In this document: positions 35,010 to 46,107 of the stretch, in pieces
How the letters are laid out: each line of letters starts with the position of its first letter
Numbering within the stretch: position 1 is the stretch's first letter
NCBI GenBank assembly: GCA_902805475.1
Contig: CADCSX010000007.1
Location: 1,302,001-1,366,000 of the forward strand
Direction: 5' to 3'
DNA: 64,000 nucleotides
Source of the DNA: Entonaema liquescens
Taxonomy: Eukaryota > Ascomycota > Sordariomycetes > Xylariales > Xylariaceae
The notes under the pieces: model-generated
Told to the model about the DNA's origin: nothing
What the model saw: only the letters and a program-made list of their open reading frames with translations
The model's database searches: none
Translations under genes and position numbers: made by a program

Positions 35010-35214
35010 TACAGCTTAAAGCACCCGATCAAATGAGAAAGAAATAAAGACCCGAGAAAGTTCGTCGATAGTTGTACAACAAATAAGCGCGCATGAGTAG
35101 GTACATAATATACCTAAGGTCTGGCATATGTTCTAGTATATGTATCGAAGATGAATTGACAGCCCCTAGTAGGATTCTACATGCAATGTATGTAAAAAAC
35201 CACGAAGCAGGGTT

Positions 35215-35239
35215 TATTTTTTTAAAAAAAAAAAAAAAA
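35215..35239. repeat. T-run followed by 16 A
   Basis: A T-rich run leads directly into an A homopolymer (35224-35239). Long homopolymers such as this are prone to length errors. Confidence 0.7.
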
Positions 35240-36087
35240 GATTGGATGAGGTATGATTGAATGTATCATTGGACGTATCATTAGATGTATTAGATGTATC
35301 GGCGGGGGTGTTTTCTTATTCCTTCCCCTTTTCGGTGGATGACCTACTAGGCTGCCAGGTGCTACCCAGTAATGTACCTACCAGGTAGAAGGTTAAAAGG
35401 CACAGAAGGTATGAAGTACATAACCGACAATACAGTTTCCCCAATCAGTTCGTTATTTTTTGTAGTACGAACCTTCTACGGCTTCGTACCCAATACGCGT
35501 AGGTATTCGGCTTAGTAAAGTCCCCTGCTCTTGTACTGTCTGGGGTGCTTGAAATGCAAAGACTAATAAGAGCAAAAACCCGGATTTCAAGTAACATGGC
35601 TATCCACCGGGCTGCATTTCTTTTACCTATATTTTAATATTTTAATATTCTTCTACAAGTATTCGAATAAAGTATTTTACCTAACTACTTAACTTAGGTA
35701 ACTAACCTAATATACCTACATTAGTTGCGTATATTTCTTACATCAAATGTACCTAACCTTATATTCTAAGTTAAGGTATACCCGACCTGACAGGTACCTA
35801 TGTATGTACCCTACATGTAGGCACGTAGGTAATGTAGCCTAACCTAACATTTCTCATTATTCCACTCTGCCACTCTTCATACATACTACACAATACCTAC
35901 CTCAATACCACCACCAATCTATCCTACCCAAACCAGCATCCAAGCCAGTACCCAAACTACCCTCCAGTTACCCTCCATCTCATCTTCCTTGGCACAAAAA
36001 CAGGGCTCGCCCCCTTGTACTCGAATGTCTCGAACACGTTCCTGAAGAAAAACGCATCATTTCCACGGGCCAATGCCGATAAGGGAA

Positions 36088-36121
36088 AAAAAAAAGAAAA
36101 AAGAAAAAAAGAAAAAGAAAC
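36088..36121. repeat. A-rich (A)nG microsatellite
   Basis: Purine-only run of A tracts interrupted by single G bases in the gene-free interval. Confidence 0.7.
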
Positions 36122-37035
36122 TTGCGGCGACGCGGTCCAGTGCGGTCCAACTTGGCCCTAAAACCGGAACCAAGCGAGAAAAAGTCGTTGCCCTTACATA
36201 CTCTGGAACGGGCACAGCGTAAGCATCCAGCCTAGTATAACATCGTATTGCATGCTTAGATCAGGAAGCACCTTCGCTGCTGTGTGCGTACAGAGCATGC
36301 ACAATATAGTAGCTGGCAAGCACCTATTATTAGGTGGGCTAACAAGGCAGTTAATTCTCCTCCAATGTGGTGCATGTATGTAGACGAGACAAGACCGGAC
36401 AGGCCCGGCAGCTGCAGCATGTCCTCACCCGTGGCGGTAGGCATTCCAGAATCTGGGATTGTGTCGTGCTTACACACTTCGTTAGCAGTGTCACAGTGCC
36501 CACGACTCTCCCCAGGCCGGTTGAGATACATGACACGGCTCGGTTGGATCGTCTATTCCTCGATCAGCAAGAGGACAGACGGCCCGCGCGACGCTCGCCC
36601 GGTTGCTTGTCCAGCTTAATAAACGCCTCATGCTGTGCGAAAAGCTCGACTCCACCGAAATGTTACAACGGTTGGTGATGCAACTGCTGACGCCCTCAGT
36701 ACCAAAGAGTGACTGCGAATGGAACATTAACGGTTTTGTGGCCAAGTTCCGGGCTCACATTGCTCGAATGGCGAATTGGCCCGAATAAGTCCCACGGGGT
36801 GCGTCCGTGTCCACACCTGTGGTTCGTCTATTCCCCTGGCTACACGATTGCACTGATGTCCATGAAACCATCCATGTCCGCGGAAATCTCTGTCGGCGGA
36901 AAGCAGAAGAAAAATCCCCCCAAAAATTTGTCACAACGCCATTAACCATCGTAAGGGGGGAAAAAAGGGCTGTTTGTGGGGTTAAGTCCCCCTCATGATA
37001 TCTAGTTCTGGACCATAGGTGGCAACAAGTCTAGT

Positions 37036-37065
37036 ACGGTAGACGGTAGACGGTAGACGGTAGAC
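37036..37065. repeat. ACGGTAG x4 tandem repeat
   Basis: Four units of the 7-bp word ACGGTAG, ending ...AC, about 1.9 kb upstream of the velvet gene. Confidence 0.75.
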
Positions 37066-38921
37066 AAGCAACTTTACAGCTCTAAGGATCCAACAACTAG
37101 TTCCCTGCGCTGTCCTCGATTTTTCACAACCTTCAAATCTGTAACGCTGCGCAATTCTAATGCTTAGGCTGGGATCCTACGCCAAATAGAACTTGGCGTA
37201 CTATCACTGGCCTTCCTACCGAAACCACCAAATTGGGCGATGGGTATCTGTTAGGTTCGGAGGCGACTAGCAAACTGGCTGACGGGCATCAAAAAGCAAA
37301 ATGCATTAACCAACGAGTTTTGTCTCTAACCCCCTCTTCCATATTTTCCTGACTATATATCTCTTATGGTATAAATCTGCAGTATATCCCAAACCGGCAG
37401 ATACACTGCCATACTGGCCGCAGTAAATTATACTGGTATACTGGTATCGCAGCGAATGGCGGAAGAGTAATTAATGTCGCGCGTGGATGCCGGTGCTGTC
37501 AGGATACGGGCGGTAATACCCACGTCCATCACGAACAAGCCCATTTATGGTGGAGCAGACCAGAGACGGCACGGATATTATTGACGTTAGTGAGAACAAT
37601 GGGGAGATACCGTGGCTGAATCGGGATTGTTTGGAGTTGGTTCGTCCCGCTTTTGCTCCCCGGAACTTACAAGGGTCCCCTTCTACATAGAGGGAACAAG
37701 GATCAGATTGCCCCCAGCTCGCTAGATCGCAGCACATCAGCAATATCTGTTCTTGGTGGGTGTGTTCTGTCTCTCTCCCACGCCCCAGGGGCCAGGACAG
37801 CGGGCTGAGAGGGGTTACCAAAGGGCCCAAATACTCGGTTTTCACGCCTCAACCGGAACTCGCTTCCAGTTCCACTCCTGCAACTCTGCCGCTGCCAACT
37901 TACTGTTTAGGACTAGTCATCGGTGGCCCTTGTTCTGTGCAACGTCCCTCCCTCTCTTCTGTGCTCTACTGTATGCCGACCATTCTCTCATTTATCATCT
38001 CTCCAGCCGAGTCTTGTTAAGTACATCCCGTCTTGTTACGACTGTTGTGCCAACTGGCCTAGATTGAACTTGGATGCTCTCGTCTGTGTACCGAGCCTTG
38101 GAGTAAAGTACCCGTTCAAACAGTTTCGACTGCATTTGCTGTCGCGTTCTTTAAAGGGGGTGCCTCGACAAGACGTCTTCGCCGGCTCTAATATACGGTT
38201 AAGAGTCCCTCTACGTTTTACAAAATCCTTGTGGATTATTATCCCTCCACGTCCTCAATCTAGAACCTCATTCAAGCGCATATTTACAGCAAAGAGTAGC
38301 CCATAAGTCATTGTTTACGTCTTTGGCCTAGTCCTAAACGTCGGGCACGTTTTTCATTTCCCGTCTTCGCCAAGTTATCAGAACGACGTCGACAATCATT
38401 TTCAGTATAAAGTCGAAAAGAAGTATACTACCTACCATAGTTGCACGGCGTCTCTAGCAGTTTTTCCTTGCAGGGATATCCCCGGCCAGCTCTACCATAT
38501 CGACCTCTCAGTTGCGCTGTTCGCCGACCACAAACATGTAAATAACCGCTTCCTACCACAGAATTTTCCAGTATATACATTCAAGTTTGGGTCCGCGGGT
38601 GGGATCGGAGCGCACTACATTTAGCTTCTACGGCTTCAGTCACCGCCACATATCTCGACGGCTGTTGTCTTAGCCCCTCTTCGCATTCGTTCCAGCGTGT
38701 CATCGCCGTTGGAACCTTGGAGCCAGCGTCCAACAGAATCAGTATCACCGACACCATATGACTAACTATTAGCTTCTGCTTGTGTGATTTACCCTTCTAG
38801 ATCAATTCTATATAGTCCCACCGCGGCCTCTATCTGTGAGCTATCTACATTCACCGGTTTCCGCTTTATATCATTCGCTGCCGTCGAGGTTCCATCGTAC
38901 GGCGACTTCTGCTGTAATACC

Positions 38922-40286
38922 ATGGTGGACACTATGGCCAGGCCACCCGACTCGTGGGCCCAGGGCCCTTATGCTCCTCGACGTGGTTCTTACTACCCTC
39001 AAGAACAGCGCGGCCATGATATGCGTTTACCTCCACCTTCCAGCCTCGTGACTGGACCACACGTGAATCAAGAGCTTCTGAACAGACAGCAACCGGTAGC
39101 CTATGGGCATGTCCAGTATGGGGAATCCTACGCAGCTTCTTCGCCCATCCATCATAGTCCACAGCCATCAATGGCAGGCTCTGAGTTACACACGATGACA
39201 CCGAGTCCGTACGCCAGACGTCCAGTAGAAGCAGCCGTCCGTCCCCGCCCCGTCCATTCGCCGGGTTTAGGTAGCCGGTCCCGAGAGACGCCGGAACACA
39301 TTCAACTACGGCAACTAGGTGGCGAGCCGAGTCCCTTGCAGGCTCACAGACTGCCTTTACAACCAAGGTCGGCAGGGGAGTCGCCTCGCCAGCGTCACTA
39401 CGCAGAAGTCCACACAGCCAGACCCGCTTCGGAATATCCACAGCAAGATCCTCGCCTCCAATACTCTCCGCGACCAGTAGAGACTCCTCGGCAGACGTGG
39501 CAACCCCAGCCTGAACCCCGTGCCCCTGAGCGGGAGCGGATGAAGATATCTAAGCTACTAAGCGATGAGCCGAGAACTGAAGAGTCGGGTTCCTCTAAGG
39601 CACCGGAACGTAGAAAAGCCCCCGCCGCGGCCCCTTCCACCTATAGACTGAAGGTTCGTCAGCAGCCGGTAGCTGCCAGGTCTTGCGGTTTTGGCGAGAG
39701 GGATCGTAGAGTTATCGATCCGCCCCCAATAGTTCAGGTTTTTATTGAAGACACTAAGGCATCACAAGAAGAAATTCGTGCCCAACTCAAATTTCGATTC
39801 TCGGTCATGCATTGTACGATATGGAACGAGACAGGCGACCAAGATTGTTCGGGAATGCCAGACGATTACCGACAGCAGCGAAGACTGATGGGGACGATAG
39901 TATCATCACCCTTCGTGGGCTTCGATGAGAACAACGAAGAAGGATGTTTCTTCTGCTTCCCTGACTTATCCTGCCGGACACCTGGTACATTTCGGTTGAG
40001 GTTTAGTCTGGTGGTCCTGGACCCCAATTCGGTACCCGGGTCAAGAACCCCGGTATGCGCCATCGCCATGAGCGATGTATTTACAGTTTACAACGCTAAA
40101 GATTTCCCGGGAATGCGAGCAAGCACAGCGCTGACGAAGAGGTTAAAGGAGCAAGGATGTCTGATTTCTATTAAAAAGGGAAACGAGAGGAATCATGCAC
40201 GTGACGATAGTGAAGAAGACGAAGAGGATGAGGATGATGGGGGAAGTTCGGTGCAGCGACGAGCGAAGCGAACCAGAAAATCATGA
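38922..40286 (+). CDS. velC: Velvet-family regulator, VelC-like
   Basis: Velvet proteins are fungal DNA-binding regulators that couple sporulation, sexual development and secondary metabolism. Single exon, 454 aa from the ATG at 38922 (context TACCATGG); a second ATG follows at 38934, and the frame is open further upstream without an ATG. Residues 1-235 are Pro/Gln/Arg/Ser-rich and disordered. The velvet domain covers about 241-430: YRLKVRQQPVAARSCGFGER, then RRVIDPPPIVQV, the GTIVSSPFVG strand, EEGCFFCFPDLSCRTPGTFR and AKDFPGMRASTALTKRLKEQ. An intact domain at the C-terminal end, the GFGERDRR segment and the acidic tail with a basic RRAKRTRKS end fit VelC better than VosA or VelB. VosA starts with its domain, and VelB has a large insert. 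Family certain; subtype likely. The upstream gap is exceptionally long. Confidence 0.85.
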   Translation: MVDTMARPPDSWAQGPYAPRRGSYYPQEQRGHDMRLPPPSSLVTGPHVNQELLNRQQPVAYGHVQYGESYAASSPIHHSPQPSMAGSELHTMTPSPYARRPVEAAVRPRPVHSPGLGSRSRETPEHIQLRQLGGEPSPLQAHRLPLQPRSAGESPRQRHYAEVHTARPASEYPQQDPRLQYSPRPVETPRQTWQPQPEPRAPERERMKISKLLSDEPRTEESGSSKAPERRKAPAAAPSTYRLKVRQQPVAARSCGFGERDRRVIDPPPIVQVFIEDTKASQEEIRAQLKFRFSVMHCTIWNETGDQDCSGMPDDYRQQRRLMGTIVSSPFVGFDENNEEGCFFCFPDLSCRTPGTFRLRFSLVVLDPNSVPGSRTPVCAIAMSDVFTVYNAKDFPGMRASTALTKRLKEQGCLISIKKGNERNHARDDSEEDEEDEDDGGSSVQRRAKRTRKS

Positions 40287-41292
40287 TCATGATATTTTCT
40301 AAAGAGATGACCTTTTTGACAGATCTAAGCGTTGGGACGAGCTGGTCTACGGCGACGTCTTACAAATTACGAAAAAAAAAGAACAGTAGTATATTTGCCC
40401 ATCGGCGTATTGCTACCTTATGGCTTGGATATAACGGCTTGTACGGAATATAACGAAGGGGCGCATACGGCATGCCAAATAGAAATGAACAAAAGGGACA
40501 TATATGCTTATAACGGCGGACGACGATCGTGCTGGCATGGAAATGGAATTGGGTAGAAGAGGAAGCGATGGTTTCTTTTTTTTTTTGGCTTCTTTTGGAT
40601 GAGTAAATTTTGGACAGCGTCCCGGAATCGTTTATGGAATACCCTAGATCCACTTCAGGCTCGATTTTGGACGACGTTACGGAATTGACGATTGGTATAT
40701 TCGAAGGACGATTAGAATTGTTACCCATTTAACTGTTTGATGGATTATATTTCGAACCCGATATATTTTTAAGCCATGCATTCTTTTTTTTAATGCTGAG
40801 TTGTGAATACAGGTACTTACCTAAATTATGTGACTGAATAATACCTAGGTACAGGAGGTCTCTTAATTGATTAAGGCCGAAATGATAGGAATTAAATGTT
40901 CTTGATAGACTGTGCCAAGACTTTCCAGGGTCTTTCCATTTTTAGTTTAGATTAGTTCTCAACAAGCTTATCTTAGACTCCGTTACGGAGGAATTAGTGG
41001 AATTAGTACTAATCACGGACTAGTACGGCTTTTGAGGCACAGTAGTCTAAGTCAGCTTCAACCCGCCGGGACTGCCCCAAGGAAAAAGTCGGGCGGAAAA
41101 TCCCAACGTTGAATTTTTGAGTGACTTTCCGTCCGGAGCTCTCCATTTCAAAATTCCAATTCCCACCTTTCAAGCAAATAATACGCCAGATCTCAAGTCC
41201 ACGATAACTGTAAACCCCCCTCTGGCATATTACTTCAATTCTTCTTCCCCTTCAAAGGTTTTCCTTCTCCATCCCTCGACAAAACGGCCACA
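40287..41292. other. Intergenic: velvet 3' end and PDA1 promoter
   Basis: 1 kb between two plus-strand genes. It holds a TACCTAGGTAC motif at 40842-40852 and T-runs downstream of the velvet gene that may be terminators. The last 150 bp before PDA1 are pyrimidine-rich, as in strongly expressed fungal promoters. Confidence 0.45.
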
Positions 41293-42653
41293 ATGTTCTC
41301 GCGCGCTCTGCGAGTTCCGAGAGCCGCAGCGCCTTTAGCGCGTGTCCGAACTGCCAGACCCGTCGCTATCGCACCTTTTCGTTCAGTCACAACGAACGCT
41401 GCCACATCTCATGCTGACAAGAATGCTGTTCCCGATGCTGACGACAAGCCCTTCCAAGTTACTCTAAGTGACGAGAGCTTTGAGACATACGAGCTGGACC
41501 CGCCGCCTTATACTCTCGATGTCACTAAGAAGGAGCTTAAGCAGATGTACTACGAAATGGTCCTTGTTCGGTAAGCGTCGCAATTGGCGAACCAGTCTGC
41601 TGTTTTCGGTCGAGTCATATTTACTAATAGTCCGACAGACAGATGGAGATGGCTGCCGACCGATTATACAAGGAGAAGAAGATTCGAGGTTTCTGCCATC
41701 TTTCCACAGGTCAAGAGGCTGTCGCCATCGGTATTGAACACGCATTGACTAAGGAGGACGATATTATCACTGCCTACCGATGCCACGGCTTCGCCCTGAT
41801 GCGCGGAGGTACCGTCAGATCCATTATTGGTGAGCTACTCGGCCGACGTGAGGGTATTGCCTACGGAAAGGGTGGTTCTATGCACATGTTTACCAAAGGT
41901 TTCTACGGCGGTAACGGCATCGTCGGTGCTCAGGTTCCTGTCGGCGCCGGCTTGGCTTTCGCTCACAAGTACAACAACACCAAGAAGGCCGCTGTAATCT
42001 TGTACGGTGATGGTGCTAGCAACCAGGGTCAGGTTTTCGAAGCTTTCAACATGGCTAAGCTTTGGAACTTGCCTGCGTTATTCGGCTGCGAGAGTATGTG
42101 CTTGATAATCATGCTTATTTGTCACAACTAACATATTTTAGACAACAAGTACGGTATGGGTACGGCTGCTGCTCGATCATCTGCTCTTACCGACTACTAC
42201 AAGCGTGGTCAGTACATCCCTGGTCTTAAGGTAAACGGCATGGACGTCCTTGCAGTGAAGGCTGCTGTCAAGTACGGTAAGGAATGGACCGCCGCCGACA
42301 ATGGCCCTCTCGTCCTTGAATACGTCACATACCGATACGGTGGTCACTCCATGTCCGACCCCGGCACCACGTACCGAACCCGTGAGGAGATCCAGCGTAT
42401 GCGGTCGACCAACGACCCCATCGCCGGCCTCAAGCAGAAGATCCTTGACTGGGAAGTCTGCACCGAGGATGAGCTGAAGTCGATCGACAAAGATGCCCGC
42501 AAGCACGTCAACGACGAGGTAGCCATCGCCGAGGCCATGCCCGTCCCCGACACCACGCCGCAAATTCTATACGAGGACATCTACGTCCGAGGATCGGAGC
42601 CGCAGTTTATGCGTGGCCGTATACCCGACGAGAACTTCTACTTCAGCTCGTAA
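41293..42653 (+). CDS. PDA1: Pyruvate dehydrogenase E1 component, alpha subunit
   Basis: Mitochondrial thiamine-diphosphate enzyme of the PDH complex, turning pyruvate into acetyl-CoA with E1-beta, E2 and E3. Exons 41293-41570, 41639-42093 and 42142-42653; introns of 68 and 48 bp; 414 aa. Residues 1-30 are Arg/Ala-rich without acid residues, a mitochondrial targeting signal. Family marks: FCHLSTGQEAVAIGIE, GKGGSMHMF, the TPP-binding GDGASNQGQVFEAFNMAKLW ending in NNKYGMGT, and RYGGHSMSDPGTTYRTREE, the phosphorylation loop. Length is normal. The stop TAA overlaps a good donor (TC|GTAAGT at 42650) and a strong acceptor TTTTTTGCAG ends at 42725. Splicing there would replace the last serine and stop with SIPVV and stop at 42739-42741. 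Both ends are possible. Confidence 0.95.
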
Positions 42654-42741
42654 GTTAAGCGTTGGGGTGTGCAGTAAGCGTCGTCGGACTTAAATGAAGC
42701 ATTAAAAATATCCCCTTTTTTGCAGCATCCCTGTAGTGTAA

Positions 42742-43460
42742 AAATATAGATGGACAGGCTGAGGCTGGGCTGGAGGTTGGAGTAATGAATGAAGTCAAAT
42801 GTTTCGATTACGTCCCAATCATCAACATAGTTAGCTTTCCATCCGCATTAACTAGACCCCGATCTAGTTGAAGCCAGCCTTGTTTTGTGGCCCTGGGAGA
42901 AAATAGACGAGAGATGATACCAATACTCCCGCCGTGTGCCTCGTCTTGGTGACAGCAGTGATTTTAGTATTTGCTACGCTATGGGTTCTACAGATCTGAT
43001 CCTTCTGATAAATCGAGGATAGATCACCAGCCTAGATCTGTGATACTTCAGCAGTGTAACAATCAAGTTACGTAGGTCGTGTCCTACCCCCAACCCATTT
43101 CCTACAGGGTCACATCATAAGTAGGCATCATTAAAATTTCGGCTCTTCGCCCACATAAAAGAAACAGAAGCTCGTATGTATGGACTCGAAAATATAGCGT
43201 TGAAGCAAGTTCATGATTTCTGCCCTAGACAGACAAATTCGACATATTTTACGTTAGGTGCTTTTCTCCCTCTATATGCTACCACCTCTACCCTGCTGCT
43301 TGAAGCACGAGAAATATCGTAGTACTTGCTCACATTAAACGCCGACAGAACTTTTCTCGATAAAACACAGGCCCTCTACCCCCTTTTCCCATTTCCATTT
43401 CCATTTCCATTTTCCTGTTCCTCTACCCCATCTTCGAACCAACTATGCACACCACCACCC
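42742..43460. other. Convergent intergenic region, PDA1 / PHA2
   Basis: 720 bp holding both 3' ends. An ATTTCC hexamer repeat at about 43389-43414 lies just downstream of the PHA2 stop. No further gene seen. Confidence 0.45.
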
Positions 43461-44669
43461 TTACCGCATGTTATCCCAGCTCCCCCACCACCGACAACTC
43501 TGCGCGACGGCCGCGACGCTCGCCAGCGCATCCGCCACGCGGCCTTCCGGGTCCCGCAGCCGGTGGCCCTCGAACTCGACGAAGAAGACGTACTGGAACG
43601 GCTGCGCCAGGCTCGGCCGGCTGTTGATGCTCGTGAGGTTGAGGCGCGCGTGCCGGAAGCACTCGAGCACATCGGCTAGAGCCCCCGGGGACCGGTGCGG
43701 CACGGTGAAGGATGCGAGGGATTTGGTCTGCGCGTAGACATCCTCCTCTCCCTCTCCGTCCCCGTTACCGTCCCCGTTACCGTTTTCGCGCTCCTGCCGC
43801 CGCCGTCCTCGTCTACCAAGCAGTACCTCTTCCAACTCGGGAACCGGCTCCTCGCCGCGCCGTAGCACGAAGAAGCGCGTCGTGTTATCCGGGCGGTCCT
43901 CGATATTCCGCGCGAGGATATCCAGACCCAGCATCTGCGCGGCGACGGCGCTGGATATCGCGGCGCTGGACCCGGTGGCGTCGCCCGCGGCGAGGGTCGC
44001 GGCGCGGCTGGTGGAACTCACGTCGACGGTCTCGATGCCGCGGAGCTCGGCGCGCAGGAACCAGGCGCACTGGCCGAAGGCCTGCGGGTGGCTGTACACG
44101 CGGTCGATGTGTGTGAGGTTCTGTTTCTGACTCTGTCCTTGTCCCTGTCCTTGTCCCGCCTCGTGTTGAGGGTGGGGGTGGCCGACGAGGCAGTGGTGCA
44201 CGTCGAGGTAGATCTCCGCGCACACGGAGAGGTCCGGGTATTCGCCTGTGCGGTCGGCGATCTGGTCTAGGGTGGGGACTACAGAGCCATTGGATGAGTT
44301 CTCGAAGGGCACGACGCCGCAGGTAGCGCGGCCGGATTGCGTTGTGTCGAAGATGTCTTTATTCTTAGTTATTCTACGTCTTGGGGGTCTAAGTAGTAGA
44401 GATAGAATTACCTTTGATGGTATCTACGGGGAGGTAGTTGAATTTGTCTGTGGGAAAGGCATCTAGTGTGGCCTGTGCGATTTAAAGAGAAACCGCTTTA
44501 GTTAGTCTTCAAAGTACAGAAAGCAGCGCCTTGAGTTGGAAGGCTGTTTTCATGAGAGTCGAGGCTTGCGTCATACCTGGTGCGTGTAAGACGAGACCGG
44601 ACCTAGAAAGCACACAGTGGGTTTTGCGCCGAGACCATTTCCCTGGTGCTGTCCGCCGTTAAACTCCAT
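43461..44669 (-). CDS. PHA2: Prephenate dehydratase with ACT domain
   Basis: Cytosolic enzyme converting prephenate to phenylpyruvate in phenylalanine synthesis. Exons 44669-44577, 44472-44412 and 44356-43461, giving 349 aa. The first intron is 104 bp; the second (44411-44357) ends in AAG, a rarer acceptor, but it joins DTIK to DIFDTTQSGRA in frame. Catalytic-domain marks: FLGPVSSYTHQ at the N-terminus, CGVVPFENSSNGSVV, the SHPQAFGQC segment, and the SSTSRAA loop with its conserved Thr. The ACT domain (about 260-345) carries NSRPSLAQPFQYVFFVEFEG, the phenylalanine-binding ESRP-type motif (N here instead of E). Two inserts are low complexity: GQGQGQGQSQKQ near residue 120 and GNGDGNGDGEGEE before the ACT domain. 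The C-terminal half is very GC-rich, so antisense frames are open there. Confidence 0.92.
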
Positions 44670-45716
44670 CCCGATGGTCTCCTTTTCCGTTTCCGTTTCG
44701 TAGGGTTACTGTGAGAAGGTAAGATACCAAGGACACAATGAAGAACCAGACAGGCCAATTAGTTAGCTTTATAATGATAAACCCAGAGAAAGGAATATCC
44801 TCGGTATTTCCCTCGGATAGATGGATTATAATCCTCAGTTCCCTTTGTTATAGCTTCATCTAAGGTCCATTGCTTGTTGATGAAAGGGAGACTGGGTCGA
44901 GTAAAGGGCGCGCCGTCAAGCCCCAATGTAGATTTTTGACATGAACCCGATGTCCGGACGCCGATCGCAAGGACCGCCCCGGTGCTACGGACCCTAGCGT
45001 CATTAACCCTGTGGAATTAACCCAGTAGCATCAATTTAGTGCCACGAATTTAGCCCGTATAAATTATGTATCTGTACTACCTCACTTTTGGGCGCAGCGC
45101 GGCTACAACCGGCCACGTACATATAGCACATGCACCTATTCGACATGCATCTTGGTTAATAAGATACAGGTACCTTAGGTTAGGTGCAGTAGACATTGGC
45201 GCCCTATGGCTCAGCTAATGATAATGGATACCTCGACCATTATGTTGGCGATGTTATTACACTAGCAATTACTTGATCTAGATAATTACTTGGACAGACA
45301 AATAGTACCTAAGTCTAAGAGGTTGGTCACATTCGGATCTCTGGACTAGTAACGAGCGACTGGTGTGCTCTATTGCACTATCTAACTAAACGAGGGTAAC
45401 GAGTAAATTGCCACTGCAAGAACGTTTTCGCAAACGTCGTGGACTGACTCTGAATGCAATGCAATATCCGGGAACAACTGCCCCCAGATAAAAAGAACCA
45501 AATTATGCTAGTGTATCAAACTTTCAGCGAGGCGAGCAGGCTTATCAGATTCGCACTCGACTGCTTAAAGGATGAAGCTCTATGATGTAGGCAGGTCCAA
45601 AGCTTTGGGCATTTGATAGACCCCCAGGTACAGCATCCTTGAGATCTGAGTTAGTCACATGTCATGTTACGCTATAGCCGTGGGCGTCATACCTCCTTTT
45701 CATGCCATAAGTCAAC
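44670..45716. other. Intergenic: PHA2 promoter
   Basis: About 1 kb between the PHA2 start and the eRF1 extension exon, both on the minus strand. It contains GGTACCTTAGGTTAGGT at about 45169-45185. No gene or RNA recognised. Confidence 0.45.
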
Positions 45717-46107
45717 TCAAGCCGTCATCATAGAGCGAAGCGGACTAGGTGTCGCGACCTGTCTGGCTGTGTGCTCCGAATTTGCGGGGCCAGATTTCGC
45801 TAGACGTCGCTGCGCGAACGAAATCGCCTTTGATTTTCGCGCTGGTCCGGAGACCGGCGCTGGCGCTGGCGCGGGAGGTTGCGGCAGCGGACGCTCCGGT
45901 GCTTTCACGATAGATGCCTGCTTAGATGGGACAGCTTGAGCTTGCCCCTCGTCAACAACGAGGGATTCCTCAAACTACATACGGCATCACGTTAGCCATT
46001 ATACGGAGAAAGACTATAGAAAGAGGTATTGCTGAGAGACCAAGTTTTTCTTTTTCTTTTTCTTTTTCTTATGATTTGATATAGGAGAACTTTGGTGTTC
46101 ATACCTG
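45717..46107 (-). other. Possible in-frame eRF1 extension exon behind a stop-adjacent intron
   Basis: Directly after the eRF1 TGA (46110-46108) comes CAG and then a donor GTATGA at 46104. A branch-like GCTAACG and the acceptor ATGTAG give a 130-bp intron, 46104-45975. The exon that follows (45974-45717) is open for 85 codons to a TGA and is in the same frame as eRF1 across the stop. Its product starts FEESLVVDEGQAQ, is Pro/Ala-rich (PQPPAPAPAPV), then basic, and ends SPLRSMMTA. Unspliced RNA has a second in-frame TGA two codons after the first, so the extension needs splicing. GC content rises sharply over this exon. It may be a readthrough extension, an alternative C-terminus, or only a spliced 3' UTR with a chance open frame. 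Confidence 0.45.
46045..46070. repeat. (TTTTTC)4 tract within the stop-adjacent intron
   Basis: Four units of TTTTTC on the plus strand, that is, a GAAAAA repeat in the eRF1 pre-mRNA, inside the 46104-45975 intron. Confidence 0.75.

Larger units (their letters stand above)
29431..38700. other. Long interval without a supportable gene
   Basis: More than 9 kb in which no open frame over about 190 codons exists and none resembles a known family. Composition is close to that of other intergenic DNA, so it is not a RIP-eroded AT block. It contains several short tandem repeats and inverted repeats, annotated separately. The right end (about 37.8-38.8 kb) is pyrimidine-rich on the plus strand and probably belongs to the promoter and leader of the velvet gene. 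Unrecognised non-coding transcripts or fast-evolving small genes cannot be excluded. Confidence 0.5.

Noticed and set aside
36284..36678. Overlapping frames of about 100 codons upstream of the velvet gene
   Set aside because: Several overlapping frames on both strands, none with protein-like features; expected in locally GC-rich DNA.
38784..38921. N-terminal extension of the velvet protein
   Set aside because: The frame is open but has no ATG, and its content is not conserved-looking; the ATG at 38922 has a good context.
43712..44116. 134-codon plus-strand frame
   Set aside because: Antisense of the GC-rich PHA2 exon; Arg-rich composition typical of a shadow frame.
45664..45939. 91-codon open frame on the plus strand opposite the eRF1 extension exon
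   Set aside because: GC-rich DNA leaves several frames open; it has no homology-like content, and the minus-strand frame has splice-site support. It also weakens the coding argument for the extension, so it is noted there.
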